NCBI GenBank assembly: GCA_015061915.1
Contig: SUVR01000004.1
Location: forward strand, 62,001 to 126,000
Direction of reading: 5' to 3'
Source: Lentisphaerota bacterium
GTDB lineage: Bacteria; Verrucomicrobiota; Lentisphaeria; Victivallales; UBA1829
Length of the DNA: 64,000 nt
Shown here piece by piece: positions 28,622 to 37,273 of the stretch. Both the position numbers and the translations under genes were made by a program. The number at the start of each line of letters is the position of its first letter. The stretch's first letter is position 1. Below the pieces are notes generated by a model. That model saw only the letters and a list, made by a program, of their open reading frames with translations. It ran no database searches and was not told the DNA's origin.

Positions 28622-31255
28622 ATGAGTGACCAGAACAATATGAATAATGATGACTTCGGGATCAAGCGCCCGAAAGATACGTACACGATCACCATCAGCG
28701 GCGGCGAACAGCTGAAACCGGTGGATGGCGGCGACAACGAAAGAATTATGGATGTACCCGCCCTGCCCCTGAGCGATGTGGTGGTATTTCCGTATGCCCT
28801 CTCCCCCCTGATGCTGAACGATGACAAATCGGTCCGCACCATCGAATCTGCCGTTTCCAACGAACGGTTCGTGGCGTTCTTTCCGGAAATGCCGGATGAA
28901 CCGGCACCGGATCAGGCGGATGGCATCGACTTGAAAGTAAAACCCATTGAACTCAACGGCAGAAAAGTCTCCTCGGTGGGCGTGCTGGTCCGTATCGTAA
29001 AAATGCTCAAGTTCCCGGATGGCACCCTGCGGGTCCTCGTGCGCGGTCTCTCCCGTGTCCAGTTCCTTTCCATTCAGTCCCGTGTTCCCTTTACAACGGT
29101 CCGGACAGAACGGCTGGAACCGGGCGTTGACAACTCCATTGAGACCATGGCAATGGTCCGGAACGCCATCAAGCAATTTCAGGAGATCATCTCCTTCTCT
29201 CCCAATTTTCCGGAAGAACTGCGGATCGCAGTTTCCAATCTGACCGATAATACCCGGATCGCAGACCTGATCGCCGATACGCTCAATATCTCCTACCGGG
29301 AAAAACTCGCCCTGCTGACGATCAACGATCTGCAGGAACGGCTGCACCTCCTTGCGATCCTGCTGAACCGGGAAGTGGAAGTACTGCGTCTCGGTTCCGA
29401 GATCCAGAGTCAGGTCCACGATGTTATGAGCAAACAGCAGCGGGAATTTTTCCTGCGGGAACAGCTCAAACAGATCAAGGAAGAACTGGGCGAAGGCAAC
29501 CGGAACCCCGATATTGTCTCCATCAATGAACGTATGGAAAAAGTGGATCTTCCTCCGAATATCCGCGACCTGATCAACAAGGAAGTGGAACGGCTGGATA
29601 TCATCCCGCAAGCATCCGGCGAGTACAATATTGCTTACACCTATATCGACTGGCTCCTTTCCGTTCCGTGGAACGAATACACGGAAGACCGGCTGGATGT
29701 GAACGAAGCTGCCCGGATCCTGGATGAAGACCACTACGGGCTGCAGGATGTGAAAGAACGGATCCTGGAATATCTCTCCGTTCTTCAGCTCAAAAAGAAC
29801 CGTAAAGCTCCAATCATCTGTTTTGCAGGTCCTCCGGGCGTGGGAAAAACATCTCTCGGCAAATCCATCGCCAGCGCTATGGGCAGAAAATTTGTGCGTA
29901 TCTCGCTGGGCGGGATCAAGGATGAAGCGGAGATCCGCGGACACCGCCGCACCTATATCGGCGCACTTCCCGGCAGAATCATTCAGGGGATGAAAAAAGC
30001 CGGCACCAGCAACCCGGTGTTTATGCTGGACGAACTGGACAAAGTAGGCAATGATTACCGGGGCGATCCGGCTTCCGCCCTGCTGGAAGTATTGGACCCC
30101 CAGCAGAATTCCTCCTTCAACGATCATTATCTGGAAGTGGACTACGACTTGAGTTCGGTGATGTTCATTGCCACCGCCAATATTGAAGATACCATTCCAC
30201 GCCCCCTGCTGGACCGTATGGAAATGATCCGTCTGCCCGGTTATACCGCCATGGAAAAACACGAGATCGCACGCCGGTATCTGATTCCCCGCCAGATGAA
30301 AGAAAACGGACTGAAAACAGAAGACATCCGGTTCACCCGCAGTGCGTTGGATGAAGTCATCACCTTCTACACCGTGGAAGCTGGCGTCCGCAATCTGGAA
30401 CGGACCTTCGGTACAATTTGCCGGAAACTGGCAAGAAAGATCGTGGAAGGTGCCGTGGAAGCGGGATCCGGCTATGTCGTTACGCCCGCCGTGGTGCAGG
30501 ACTTGCTCGGACCCCGGAAGTTCCAGATGGATAAATCGGAAGATCAGCCACAGATCGGTATCGCCACCGGTATGGCATGGACCAGCGTCGGCGGCTCCAC
30601 CCTGCCGGTGGAAGCAACGATGATGCCCGGTAAAGGCGATCTCAAACTGACCGGCTCTCTGGGCGATGTGATGAAGGAAAGCGCGATGACCGCCTTCAGC
30701 CTTGTCCGCAGCAGATGCAGCGAACTGGGAATCGATTGCGATGTCTTCGGCAAGTACGATTTCCATATCCACGTGCCGGATGGCGCCACACCGAAGGATG
30801 GTCCCAGTGCCGGGGTCACCCTCACGACTGCCCTGGTCTCTCTGCTGACGAAACGCCCGGTCCGTCCCCATCTCTCCATGACCGGTGAGATCACGCTCCG
30901 GGGTAAAGTCACGGCGGTCGGCGGCATCAAGGAAAAAGTCATTGCTGCGCTCCGGGCTGGCGTTCGGGACATTATGATGCCCGCAGACAACGAAAAAGAT
31001 CTGCACGATGTTCCGGAAGAAGTCAAGAAAGCCGTCAAGTTCCACTTTGCAGATAAGATCGAAGATGTGCTTGCGTTTGCTATGCCGAAAAATGTCAAAG
31101 CCTGTCCCGCAAACAAGGCCAAGGCGGTAAAAGATGAAATCTACACCTTTGACCTGCCGCAGGACGACGATGCAGAAACACCCGCAAAGCCCGCCCCGGC
31201 AAAGAAAAAACGCACCGCAACACGCAAGAAAAAGAAAACAGAGGAAGAAAAATGA
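28622..31255 (+). CDS. lon: ATP-dependent protease Lon
   Basis: An 877-residue AAA+ serine protease for misfolded and regulatory proteins. The order is LAN substrate domain (about 40-250), helical linker, AAA module with GPPGVGKT, and the protease domain with Ser729 in PKDGPSAG and Lys772 in KEK; their 43-residue spacing equals that in E. coli. The last 35 or so residues are a Lys/Pro/Ala/Thr-rich tail absent from most Lon proteins. ATG 28622 follows GGAAAG. The stop overlaps the next start (ATGA). Confidence 0.95.
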   Translation: MSDQNNMNNDDFGIKRPKDTYTITISGGEQLKPVDGGDNERIMDVPALPLSDVVVFPYALSPLMLNDDKSVRTIESAVSNERFVAFFPEMPDEPAPDQADGIDLKVKPIELNGRKVSSVGVLVRIVKMLKFPDGTLRVLVRGLSRVQFLSIQSRVPFTTVRTERLEPGVDNSIETMAMVRNAIKQFQEIISFSPNFPEELRIAVSNLTDNTRIADLIADTLNISYREKLALLTINDLQERLHLLAILLNREVEVLRLGSEIQSQVHDVMSKQQREFFLREQLKQIKEELGEGNRNPDIVSINERMEKVDLPPNIRDLINKEVERLDIIPQASGEYNIAYTYIDWLLSVPWNEYTEDRLDVNEAARILDEDHYGLQDVKERILEYLSVLQLKKNRKAPIICFAGPPGVGKTSLGKSIASAMGRKFVRISLGGIKDEAEIRGHRRTYIGALPGRIIQGMKKAGTSNPVFMLDELDKVGNDYRGDPASALLEVLDPQQNSSFNDHYLEVDYDLSSVMFIATANIEDTIPRPLLDRMEMIRLPGYTAMEKHEIARRYLIPRQMKENGLKTEDIRFTRSALDEVITFYTVEAGVRNLERTFGTICRKLARKIVEGAVEAGSGYVVTPAVVQDLLGPRKFQMDKSEDQPQIGIATGMAWTSVGGSTLPVEATMMPGKGDLKLTGSLGDVMKESAMTAFSLVRSRCSELGIDCDVFGKYDFHIHVPDGATPKDGPSAGVTLTTALVSLLTKRPVRPHLSMTGEITLRGKVTAVGGIKEKVIAALRAGVRDIMMPADNEKDLHDVPEEVKKAVKFHFADKIEDVLAFAMPKNVKACPANKAKAVKDEIYTFDLPQDDDAETPAKPAPAKKKRTATRKKKKTEEEK

Positions 31256-32040
31256 AACGATTGCTCATCGCCATTCTGCTGACCGCATTTCTGGTCCCTG
31301 TTCTCCCTGCACAGGAAATGCCGGATTTTTCCAGGATCCCCGCAGAGCAGTTCCTGCAATATACGATCCATCGTTTGAAACCGGATCCGCAAAAGGAAAT
31401 CTGGATGAAGATGAACGGCAAGATCCAGCACCGCAGAAAGGGATTCAGCACACTGACTTCGCCCATCCGGTTGGGTGTTCTGTTTATGCCTGCCCGGGCA
31501 ATGGGTGTCCTTTCTCTGGATGACGGCGCGGAAAGCTACCGCCTGACTCAGCAGTTCACCGTGCCGCCCACACCCCCCACCTGTATCCCCGCAGGAAACG
31601 GGCAGGATGCGGCAAAAGCAAAGCTGCCGGTATTCGGACTCTCCCCCAACGATCTGATGCTGGGATTTCTCTACCGGAAACCGGTCCGGGAGGAAGCGCA
31701 GACTCATGTTTCCATTTACAACACCCGCGTGTTTGTCATGTTTCTGCCCAAGGGAACGGATGGCGAAAAAGACTTTGATCAGTATGCACGGGTCTACATC
31801 AGTACGGAATACCTGGTCCCTCTCAAGGTCGAATGGTTCAAGGAAGATCCTGTCGGAAAAGATCCGGAACCGTACCGCTCTTTTGAAATCACCGCCATCA
31901 AAAAAATCAATGGCTATGTCATGGTTTCCAAAATGCGCCTCGATGGTCCGGACTGGCGTACCCGGATCGACTTCTCCCATCTGGATATCGGAGAAGTGGA
32001 TGAAAACGGCGCTCCGAAAGATCTTTTCAACCTCAAGTAA
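31252..32040 (+). CDS. LolA-like outer membrane lipoprotein-sorting protein
   Basis: A 262-residue exported protein with a clear signal peptide (1-20). The mature part is beta-rich and ends in W-x-TRIDFSHLDIGE, as in the outer-membrane lipoprotein-sorting (LolA/RseB-like) family. Such proteins carry lipids or lipoproteins across the periplasm, which fits a diderm envelope. It overlaps lon by ATGA and lies 12 bp before the TadE-like gene. Confidence 0.75.
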   Translation: MKRLLIAILLTAFLVPVLPAQEMPDFSRIPAEQFLQYTIHRLKPDPQKEIWMKMNGKIQHRRKGFSTLTSPIRLGVLFMPARAMGVLSLDDGAESYRLTQQFTVPPTPPTCIPAGNGQDAAKAKLPVFGLSPNDLMLGFLYRKPVREEAQTHVSIYNTRVFVMFLPKGTDGEKDFDQYARVYISTEYLVPLKVEWFKEDPVGKDPEPYRSFEITAIKKINGYVMVSKMRLDGPDWRTRIDFSHLDIGEVDENGAPKDLFNLK

Positions 32041-32052
32041 AGGAATCACGAT

Positions 32053-32679
32053 ATGACCCGGTGCAGTATCCGGACAATTTTGCAAAAACGCAATCGGCAG
32101 AGCGGACAGGCGATCTCCGAACTGGCGGTCTGCCTCATCGGTCTGCTGGTGGTGCTGCTCGGATTTCTCCTGCTCTCCACGCTCTCGCAGGAAGGTGTCA
32201 CAAATGTGATCGCCGCCAGACAGGATGCCGATAAAAACGCCCGGAACGGTCAGAGCAGCGTCGGCAGCAGCAGTACACTGGAAAATATTTCTCACTGGGA
32301 CTACGGTCCGAGAGGCGTGCCGTTCAACCGGGACGATACCCCCGTAAAAGCAACAAACAACAGCGGCAGTGTTTTTTTCGGACAACTGACCGACAATGGA
32401 GGAAAATTCGACTTCAAGACCGCCGGCAACGATTCGTGGCTGCCGGAATACTACAACCCGTTGAAAAAATTACAGAAAGATGATATCCTGCTGGATGCCG
32501 CCAATCTGACCGTCGGATCCTCTACCGAAAAGGATCCCCTCGGGAAGCGCGGCTTGGAATCACTCAAAAACGCAGCAAGAAATATCCTGGGCGTCCGGGC
32601 AGATTTTGAAGTGACGGATTATGTATTTATGCCGGAAAAGGTAACCGTCCCCCTCCCGGAAGAAGCCACCGGAAAGTAA
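32053..32679 (+). CDS. TadE-like/pseudopilin-like membrane protein
   Basis: A 208-residue protein. Its N-terminus is basic, then SGQAISELAVCLIGLLVVLLG: a Gly-Gln step, a conserved Glu five residues later and one long hydrophobic helix, as in TadE-type pseudopilins (minor Flp pilus components). The rest is a soluble, Asn/Asp/Lys-rich domain that I do not recognise. No tad or flp secretion genes are in the window, so the pilus link is tentative. Confidence 0.6.
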   Translation: MTRCSIRTILQKRNRQSGQAISELAVCLIGLLVVLLGFLLLSTLSQEGVTNVIAARQDADKNARNGQSSVGSSSTLENISHWDYGPRGVPFNRDDTPVKATNNSGSVFFGQLTDNGGKFDFKTAGNDSWLPEYYNPLKKLQKDDILLDAANLTVGSSTEKDPLGKRGLESLKNAARNILGVRADFEVTDYVFMPEKVTVPLPEEATGK

Positions 32680-32714
32680 GCAGAATTTTGAACAGGAAAG
32701 AAAGGATTACAAAT

Positions 32715-33209
32715 ATGAATCGGTTGACAGACCCCGCAAGCAAGATCATGACGCTGGCAGATGCGGTGGAGTGGCGCGAAAAAATGCGCATCGCCGGAAA
32801 AAGAGTCTCTCTCACAAACGGATGCTTTGACCTTTTGCACCGGGGACACGCCGAATATCTCAAAGCTGCCGCAGAACTGGCGGATGCACTGGTGGTCCTC
32901 ATCAATTCCGATGAGTCCGTCCGGGAACTGAAAGGTCCCACCCGCCCCGTCAACTGCGAATATGACCGGGCGTACCTCCTCGGATGCTTTGCTTTCATCG
33001 ATGCAGTGGTCGTCTTCAACGGAAAACGCTGCACCAAAGAACTGGATGCCCTCGCACCGGATGCGTATGCAAAAGGCGGCGATTACACCATCGAAACATT
33101 GGATCCGGAGGAACGGGAAGCTCTCCTCAATGCCGGAACGGAGATCTCCTTTATCCCCTTCGTTCCCGACCACTCAACGACAAGGCTGATCGAAAAAGCA
33201 AAAGGCTGA
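32715..33209 (+). CDS. rfaE2: D-glycero-beta-D-manno-heptose 1-phosphate adenylyltransferase-type nucleotidyltransferase
   Basis: A 164-residue cytidylyltransferase-fold enzyme equal to the C-terminal half of HldE. The nucleotide motif TNGCFDLLHRGHAEYL and the end motif STTRLI are intact. It makes ADP-heptose precursor for the LPS inner core. Start ATG 32715 follows AAAGGATT; an upstream TTG at 32688 is less likely. It is the last gene of the lon unit and is followed by two tandem terminators. Confidence 0.9.
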   Translation: MNRLTDPASKIMTLADAVEWREKMRIAGKRVSLTNGCFDLLHRGHAEYLKAAAELADALVVLINSDESVRELKGPTRPVNCEYDRAYLLGCFAFIDAVVVFNGKRCTKELDALAPDAYAKGGDYTIETLDPEEREALLNAGTEISFIPFVPDHSTTRLIEKAKG

Positions 33210-33228
33210 TCCGGTCGTTTCATTTTTT

Positions 33229-33276
33229 GCGGTGTAAAACCTCCCGACCCGGTTTTGCACCGCCTTCTTTTTTTTG
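33229..33276 (+). terminator. Terminator 1 after rfaE2
   Basis: A 13-bp perfect stem (33229-33241 with 33251-33263), then CTTC and a run of eight T. Confidence 0.85.
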
Positions 33277-33283
33277 ATTTCCG

Positions 33284-33330
33284 AGCGAAACTGCAAAGCA
33301 AATCTGTCTTCCTGCAGTTTCGCTTTTTTT
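33284..33330 (+). terminator. Terminator 2, tandem
   Basis: A 12-bp perfect stem (33284-33295 with 33313-33324) followed by seven T. It insulates the cell-division cluster from read-through. Confidence 0.85.
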
Positions 33331-33413
33331 GCGTATTTCAAAAGTAAAATCCTTTTTTTCCACTTTTTTCCTTTCATTTTCAGCCGTCTGCGGCTCCGTC
33401 AAAGAAAATCCAT

Positions 33414-33451
33414 AAAAAAAGTCAAAAAAAATTGAAAAATTTTTCAAAAAA
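33414..33451 (+). promoter_or_regulatory. Phased A-tracts upstream of the mraZ promoter
   Basis: A-runs at about 33414-33420, 33424-33431, 33435-33439 and 33446-33451, spaced by roughly one helical turn just upstream of -35. Curved DNA or an UP element is the likely reading. Confidence 0.5.
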
Positions 33452-33454
33452 GGC

Positions 33455-33510
33455 TTGAAACGCGCGATATTTAGGGTAAATTAGTGGAGGTTAGGTGAAA
33501 TTAGGTGAAT
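33455..33510 (+). promoter_or_regulatory. mraZ promoter with four tandem decamers (candidate MraZ operator)
   Basis: -35 TTGAAA (33455-33460), 16-bp spacer, -10 TAAATT (33477-33482). Four direct decamers beginning TTAG occupy 33471-33510 with an exact 10-bp period; the clearest is TTAGGTGAAA. They cover the -10 and the transcription start. MraZ of E. coli binds short repeats with a 10-bp period in its own promoter, so these are strong candidates for autorepression sites. Confidence 0.7.
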
Positions 33511-33532
33511 TCCGCAAATCGAAAGGTGCAAT

Positions 33533-33976
33533 ATGGCAGAAACAAGTGCAACACCCTCTCTTTTCAGAGATTATGTGTTCAGCATTGACGCTCAGGGGCG
33601 CGTGGCTGTGCCAGCTGACTGGCGTTCTGCAAGCACGACTTTCATGCTCATTCCGGGAAAAGAAGCTACTCTGCAACTGTATCCGGAAACCACTTTCAAC
33701 GAACAGATCATGCCAAAACTGCGGCAGATCTCTGCAACAGATCCCGTTGCGCTCCGGATGAGACGGCAACTGGGTAAACTGGTCTGTTCGTGCGTGTGCG
33801 ATAAGCAGGGGCGGATCCAGATCTCACCGGAACTGTTGAAATTTGCAAATCTGGAAAAGCGGGCGGCTCTGATCGGATCCGGTGACTTTGCACAGATCAT
33901 GACTGCAGAACGGTGGGAAGCCGAACAGCGTGAAAGCGACTTCGCAAGCGAAGACTTCCTGGATATTCTGGGGTGA
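33533..33976 (+). CDS. mraZ: Transcriptional regulator MraZ
   Basis: A 147-residue protein with two AbrB/SpoVT-like MraZ half-domains (about 10-55 and 80-130), with family blocks DAQGRVAVPADWR and DKQGRIQISPELL. MraZ forms a ring oligomer and represses the division/cell-wall cluster. GAAAGGTG lies before the ATG. Its stop TGA overlaps the rsmH ATG at 33976. Confidence 0.93.
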   Translation: MAETSATPSLFRDYVFSIDAQGRVAVPADWRSASTTFMLIPGKEATLQLYPETTFNEQIMPKLRQISATDPVALRMRRQLGKLVCSCVCDKQGRIQISPELLKFANLEKRAALIGSGDFAQIMTAERWEAEQRESDFASEDFLDILG

Positions 33977-34932
33977 TGCAAATGGATGGTGTGGAATGTC
34001 ATATACCGGTTTTACCGGATGAGACGATTGAATGTGTCATGCCGTGGACAAGCGGTGCGGTGCGGGTCATCGACGGCACCGTCGGGTATGGCGGGCACAG
34101 CTCATTGATACTGAAAAAAAATCCGGAAGCACTGCTTCTGGGGATCGATCGGGACAAAGGCGCACTGGCGTTCTCAAAAGAACGGCTGGCATTTGCCGGA
34201 AACCGTGTTCAGCTGGCATACGGGAACTTTTCCACGCTGGCAGAACGGGCAGCAGAGATCGGTTGGAACAAGGTCGATTCCATTCTGTTGGATATCGGTG
34301 TTTCCTCCCCCCAGATTGATACGCCGGAGCGGGGTTTTTCCTTCCGCTTTGAGGCGCCGCTGGATATGCGTATGGACCGGAGCAGCCGTCTGACGGCAGC
34401 CGATGTGGTCAACACATATTCCGGCGAAGAACTGACCCGGATCTTCCGGGAATACGGCGAGATCCGCGAGGCAAAAAAACTTGCCAATGCGATCCTGCGG
34501 GAACGGGAGACGGAAGCGATCACTACCTGCGGAAAACTGGCGGAGATCTGCGAGAAAGCACTGGGTAAACCGGGCAGACGCACCGGACCGCCGGCACCGA
34601 CTCTGCCCTTTCAGGCGATCCGGATCGAAGTCAACGGAGAACTGGATGAACTGGAACAGGCGCTGGAATCGGCAGTAAATCTGCTGAACCCGGGCGGCAG
34701 ACTTTCGGTGATCAGTTTTCACTCGCTGGAAGACAGGATCGTCAAACGTTTCTTTCAGGAGATGGCAGTCACCTGCAAGTGTCCGCCGGGATGCCCGGTC
34801 TGCATCTGCAACTGGCAGCCGAAGCTGGAGATCCTGACCAGAAAACCCCTTACTGCATCCGCCGGGGAGTTGGCAAAAAACAGCCGTTCCGCCTGTGCAA
34901 AATTGCGGTCAGCAAAGCGGATCAACGGATAA
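33976..34932 (+). CDS. rsmH: 16S rRNA (cytosine(1402)-N(4))-methyltransferase RsmH
   Basis: A 318-residue SAM-dependent methyltransferase for C1402 in the 16S decoding centre. It starts with HIPVLPDETIECV, then the SAM motif DGTVGYGGHS, and ends in the RsmH C-terminal block (ISFHSLEDRIVKRFF). A CxCPPGCPxCxC cluster at about 255-265 could bind zinc, as seen in many RsmH proteins. GTG 33973, ATG 33976 and ATG 33982 are all possible starts; 33976 gives a TGATG overlap with mraZ. Confidence 0.94.
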   Translation: MQMDGVECHIPVLPDETIECVMPWTSGAVRVIDGTVGYGGHSSLILKKNPEALLLGIDRDKGALAFSKERLAFAGNRVQLAYGNFSTLAERAAEIGWNKVDSILLDIGVSSPQIDTPERGFSFRFEAPLDMRMDRSSRLTAADVVNTYSGEELTRIFREYGEIREAKKLANAILRERETEAITTCGKLAEICEKALGKPGRRTGPPAPTLPFQAIRIEVNGELDELEQALESAVNLLNPGGRLSVISFHSLEDRIVKRFFQEMAVTCKCPPGCPVCICNWQPKLEILTRKPLTASAGELAKNSRSACAKLRSAKRING

Positions 34933-34985
34933 ATCAGTATAAAAAAGAAGATTAAATAACGGAAAACGGACAAGGAGAACAGAGT

Positions 34986-35402
34986 ATGAACGAATTTACA
35001 AGAAAAATGAAACCCTCGCTTTCAGCGGACAGAGTACGGCAGCCCAGGAAGAAATCCCGTGCTGCGGTAGTTATGGCAGTGATCCTGCCGGCAATCGTTT
35101 TTGCGTTCGTTATGATCTGTTTCCGGATCCATTATACGACTCAGGTCGAAAAACTGAATCAGAAGGCGGCGTATCTGGATAACGAGATCGAACAGGTGCG
35201 TTACAATATCCAGAACATCCAGAACCGGAAAGACGCCCTCTGCAGCCTCCCGCACATCCGGAAGCAGATCGCAAGATTCAATCTGCCTCTGGTGCCGCGC
35301 CAGCCCAGCCAGTTGAGCTATCTCCGGGCGGAAAACAGCCCCTCCAATCATCAGTCAAATTCTGCATTTTCTTCTGAAAACCGGGTTGCTCAGGTAAAGT
35401 GA
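34986..35402 (+). CDS. ftsL: FtsL-like cell division protein
   Basis: A 138-residue bitopic protein: basic N-terminus, one membrane segment (about 26-46), then a coiled-coil-like stretch (about 50-80) and a low-complexity Ser/Asn tail. Sequence identity to FtsL is always weak; the call rests on size, topology and its place between rsmH and the penicillin-binding protein gene, the standard ftsL position. GGAG precedes the start. The next gene starts 1 bp after its stop. Confidence 0.72.
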   Translation: MNEFTRKMKPSLSADRVRQPRKKSRAAVVMAVILPAIVFAFVMICFRIHYTTQVEKLNQKAAYLDNEIEQVRYNIQNIQNRKDALCSLPHIRKQIARFNLPLVPRQPSQLSYLRAENSPSNHQSNSAFSSENRVAQVK

Positions 35403-35403
35403 T

Positions 35404-37269
35404 ATGCCCAATAAGGAATTAAAAACAGTTTTTTTCCGTTTGCTGTTTTTCTTTCTTCTGGTCATTGCGTGCTTTATTTTTGCCGGTATGCAGATGTACC
35501 GGATCCAAATCACGCGCCACGATGAACTGCTCCGGGCGGCACAGGCTCAATATCGCAGCACAATGACAGAGCAGACCAGCATGGGCGAGATCTACGACTG
35601 CAACGGCAATCGTCTGGTCAGCAATAAATTTGTCAAGACCATTATTTTCGACCCCAGTATCGTTCCTTCTGCGGATGACCGGGAAAAGATCGCACATCTT
35701 CTTTCCCATCTCATGCCGGAACTGGACTATAAAGAACTGCTCCGGAAAATGAACAGCGATGTTTTGTCCGGGAAAAAAGTGCAGTACGTTGTCCTTGCCA
35801 GGGATGTGGATTTTGAAAAAGCAACGGAGATCGAAAAAAACATCATCGGTATGCATATGCGGGGGCTTACGTTCAAACGCGTGAACCGCCGTTTCTATCC
35901 CAAAGGAAGGATGCTTGCCAATGTGCTGGGGATCAGTTACATCAGCAACGAAGAAACCACCGGTGTTTCCGGATTGGAAGGTACATTCAAGAAGGAACTC
36001 AAGGGGGAAGACGGAAAAATCTCCTATTATCAGGGCGGGGATGGCTCGATCATCCGTGGAACGGTGAACAAACACATCAGCGGTCAAAGCGGAAAAAATG
36101 TCTACCTGACGATCAATGAACCGATCCAGGCAATTTTGGAAGAGGAAATCGACCAGCTTTATGCAGATACCGGCTCCAAAGCAGTCTATGCAGCCATTGC
36201 AGATCCTTATACCGGTGACATCCTTGCCATAGCTCAGCGTCCGACATTCGATCCGAATGACCGCCGTACAATGAAAGACAAACTTGCCAGTACCAATCTG
36301 ATCTCCGCCAATCCCTACGAGCCGGGGTCTGTTATGAAACCTTTTGTTGTTTCCATGGCGCTGGATGACGGCGTGATCAAACGGGATACCATCATCCGGA
36401 CCGGGTTCGATAAAACATGGTTCTATGCGGGGCGTCCTTTACGGGACACCCATATTGTCGGCAATGCCACTCCCCTGCAGGTCATTCAGCACTCCAGCAA
36501 CATCGGCACTGCCATGATCGCAGTTATGCTCGGCGAAAAACGGGTGTATGAGATCCTTTCCTCTTTCGGATTCGGCAGAAAGACCGGGCTGCCCATCACG
36601 CCGGAAAGTTCCGGCAGATTGAATCCGGTCAAAAAATGGGACTCTCTGACCGTCACCCGAATCTGCATCGGACACGCCATCATGGTCACGCCGCTGCAGC
36701 TGCTCCGGGCATATTGTATGCTGGCAAACGGCGGTTATCCGGTCCAGCTGCGTATGATTGATGCGATTGAAGATGAAAAGAACGGCAAAGTGAAACAGCC
36801 TTATCTCATCAGTACGGAATCTGTTTTCAAAAATCCCGGCACCCACCGGGAAGTGGTCCGTATGCTGAAAACGGTCACAAAACCGGGTGGCACCTCTTCA
36901 CAGTCTGCGGTCCCCGGCTTTGAAGTTGCCGGAAAGACCGGAACGGCAAACAAGATCGAAAACGGCAGATATGTCAAAGGAAAATATTTCTCCTCGTTCT
37001 GCGGCTTCATTCCCGCCGATAATCCGAAGTTTGTGATCGTGATCACCTGCGATGAACCCACAGGCAAAAACCTTTACGGCGGTTCCACATCCGGTCCTGC
37101 ATTCGCACGGATCGCAAAACGCACGCTGGACTACATGGATGTCCAGCCCGATATGACGCTGGAAGAATGGGAAAAAATGATCTCTGAGGCAAAGAAGCAG
37201 AGTCACAAAGATATGATGAAGCGGGAAAATGACCGGCGCGCATCTCTCGGAATGGCGCCGCTGCAGTAA
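35404..37269 (+). CDS. ftsI: Division-type penicillin-binding protein (FtsI/PBP transpeptidase)
   Basis: A 621-residue bitopic transpeptidase that cross-links septal peptidoglycan. Membrane anchor at about 8-30, PBP dimerisation domain (about 55-210), and a transpeptidase domain with Ser309 in EPGSVMKPF, SSN in IQHSSNIG and KTGTAN. No C-terminal PASTA domain. It ends the short cell-division run; the murE, murF, mraY, ftsW and ftsZ genes do not follow, because the next gene is convergent rarA 4 bp away. Confidence 0.92.
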   Translation: MPNKELKTVFFRLLFFFLLVIACFIFAGMQMYRIQITRHDELLRAAQAQYRSTMTEQTSMGEIYDCNGNRLVSNKFVKTIIFDPSIVPSADDREKIAHLLSHLMPELDYKELLRKMNSDVLSGKKVQYVVLARDVDFEKATEIEKNIIGMHMRGLTFKRVNRRFYPKGRMLANVLGISYISNEETTGVSGLEGTFKKELKGEDGKISYYQGGDGSIIRGTVNKHISGQSGKNVYLTINEPIQAILEEEIDQLYADTGSKAVYAAIADPYTGDILAIAQRPTFDPNDRRTMKDKLASTNLISANPYEPGSVMKPFVVSMALDDGVIKRDTIIRTGFDKTWFYAGRPLRDTHIVGNATPLQVIQHSSNIGTAMIAVMLGEKRVYEILSSFGFGRKTGLPITPESSGRLNPVKKWDSLTVTRICIGHAIMVTPLQLLRAYCMLANGGYPVQLRMIDAIEDEKNGKVKQPYLISTESVFKNPGTHREVVRMLKTVTKPGGTSSQSAVPGFEVAGKTGTANKIENGRYVKGKYFSSFCGFIPADNPKFVIVITCDEPTGKNLYGGSTSGPAFARIAKRTLDYMDVQPDMTLEEWEKMISEAKKQSHKDMMKRENDRRASLGMAPLQ

Positions 37270-37273
37270 AAAA

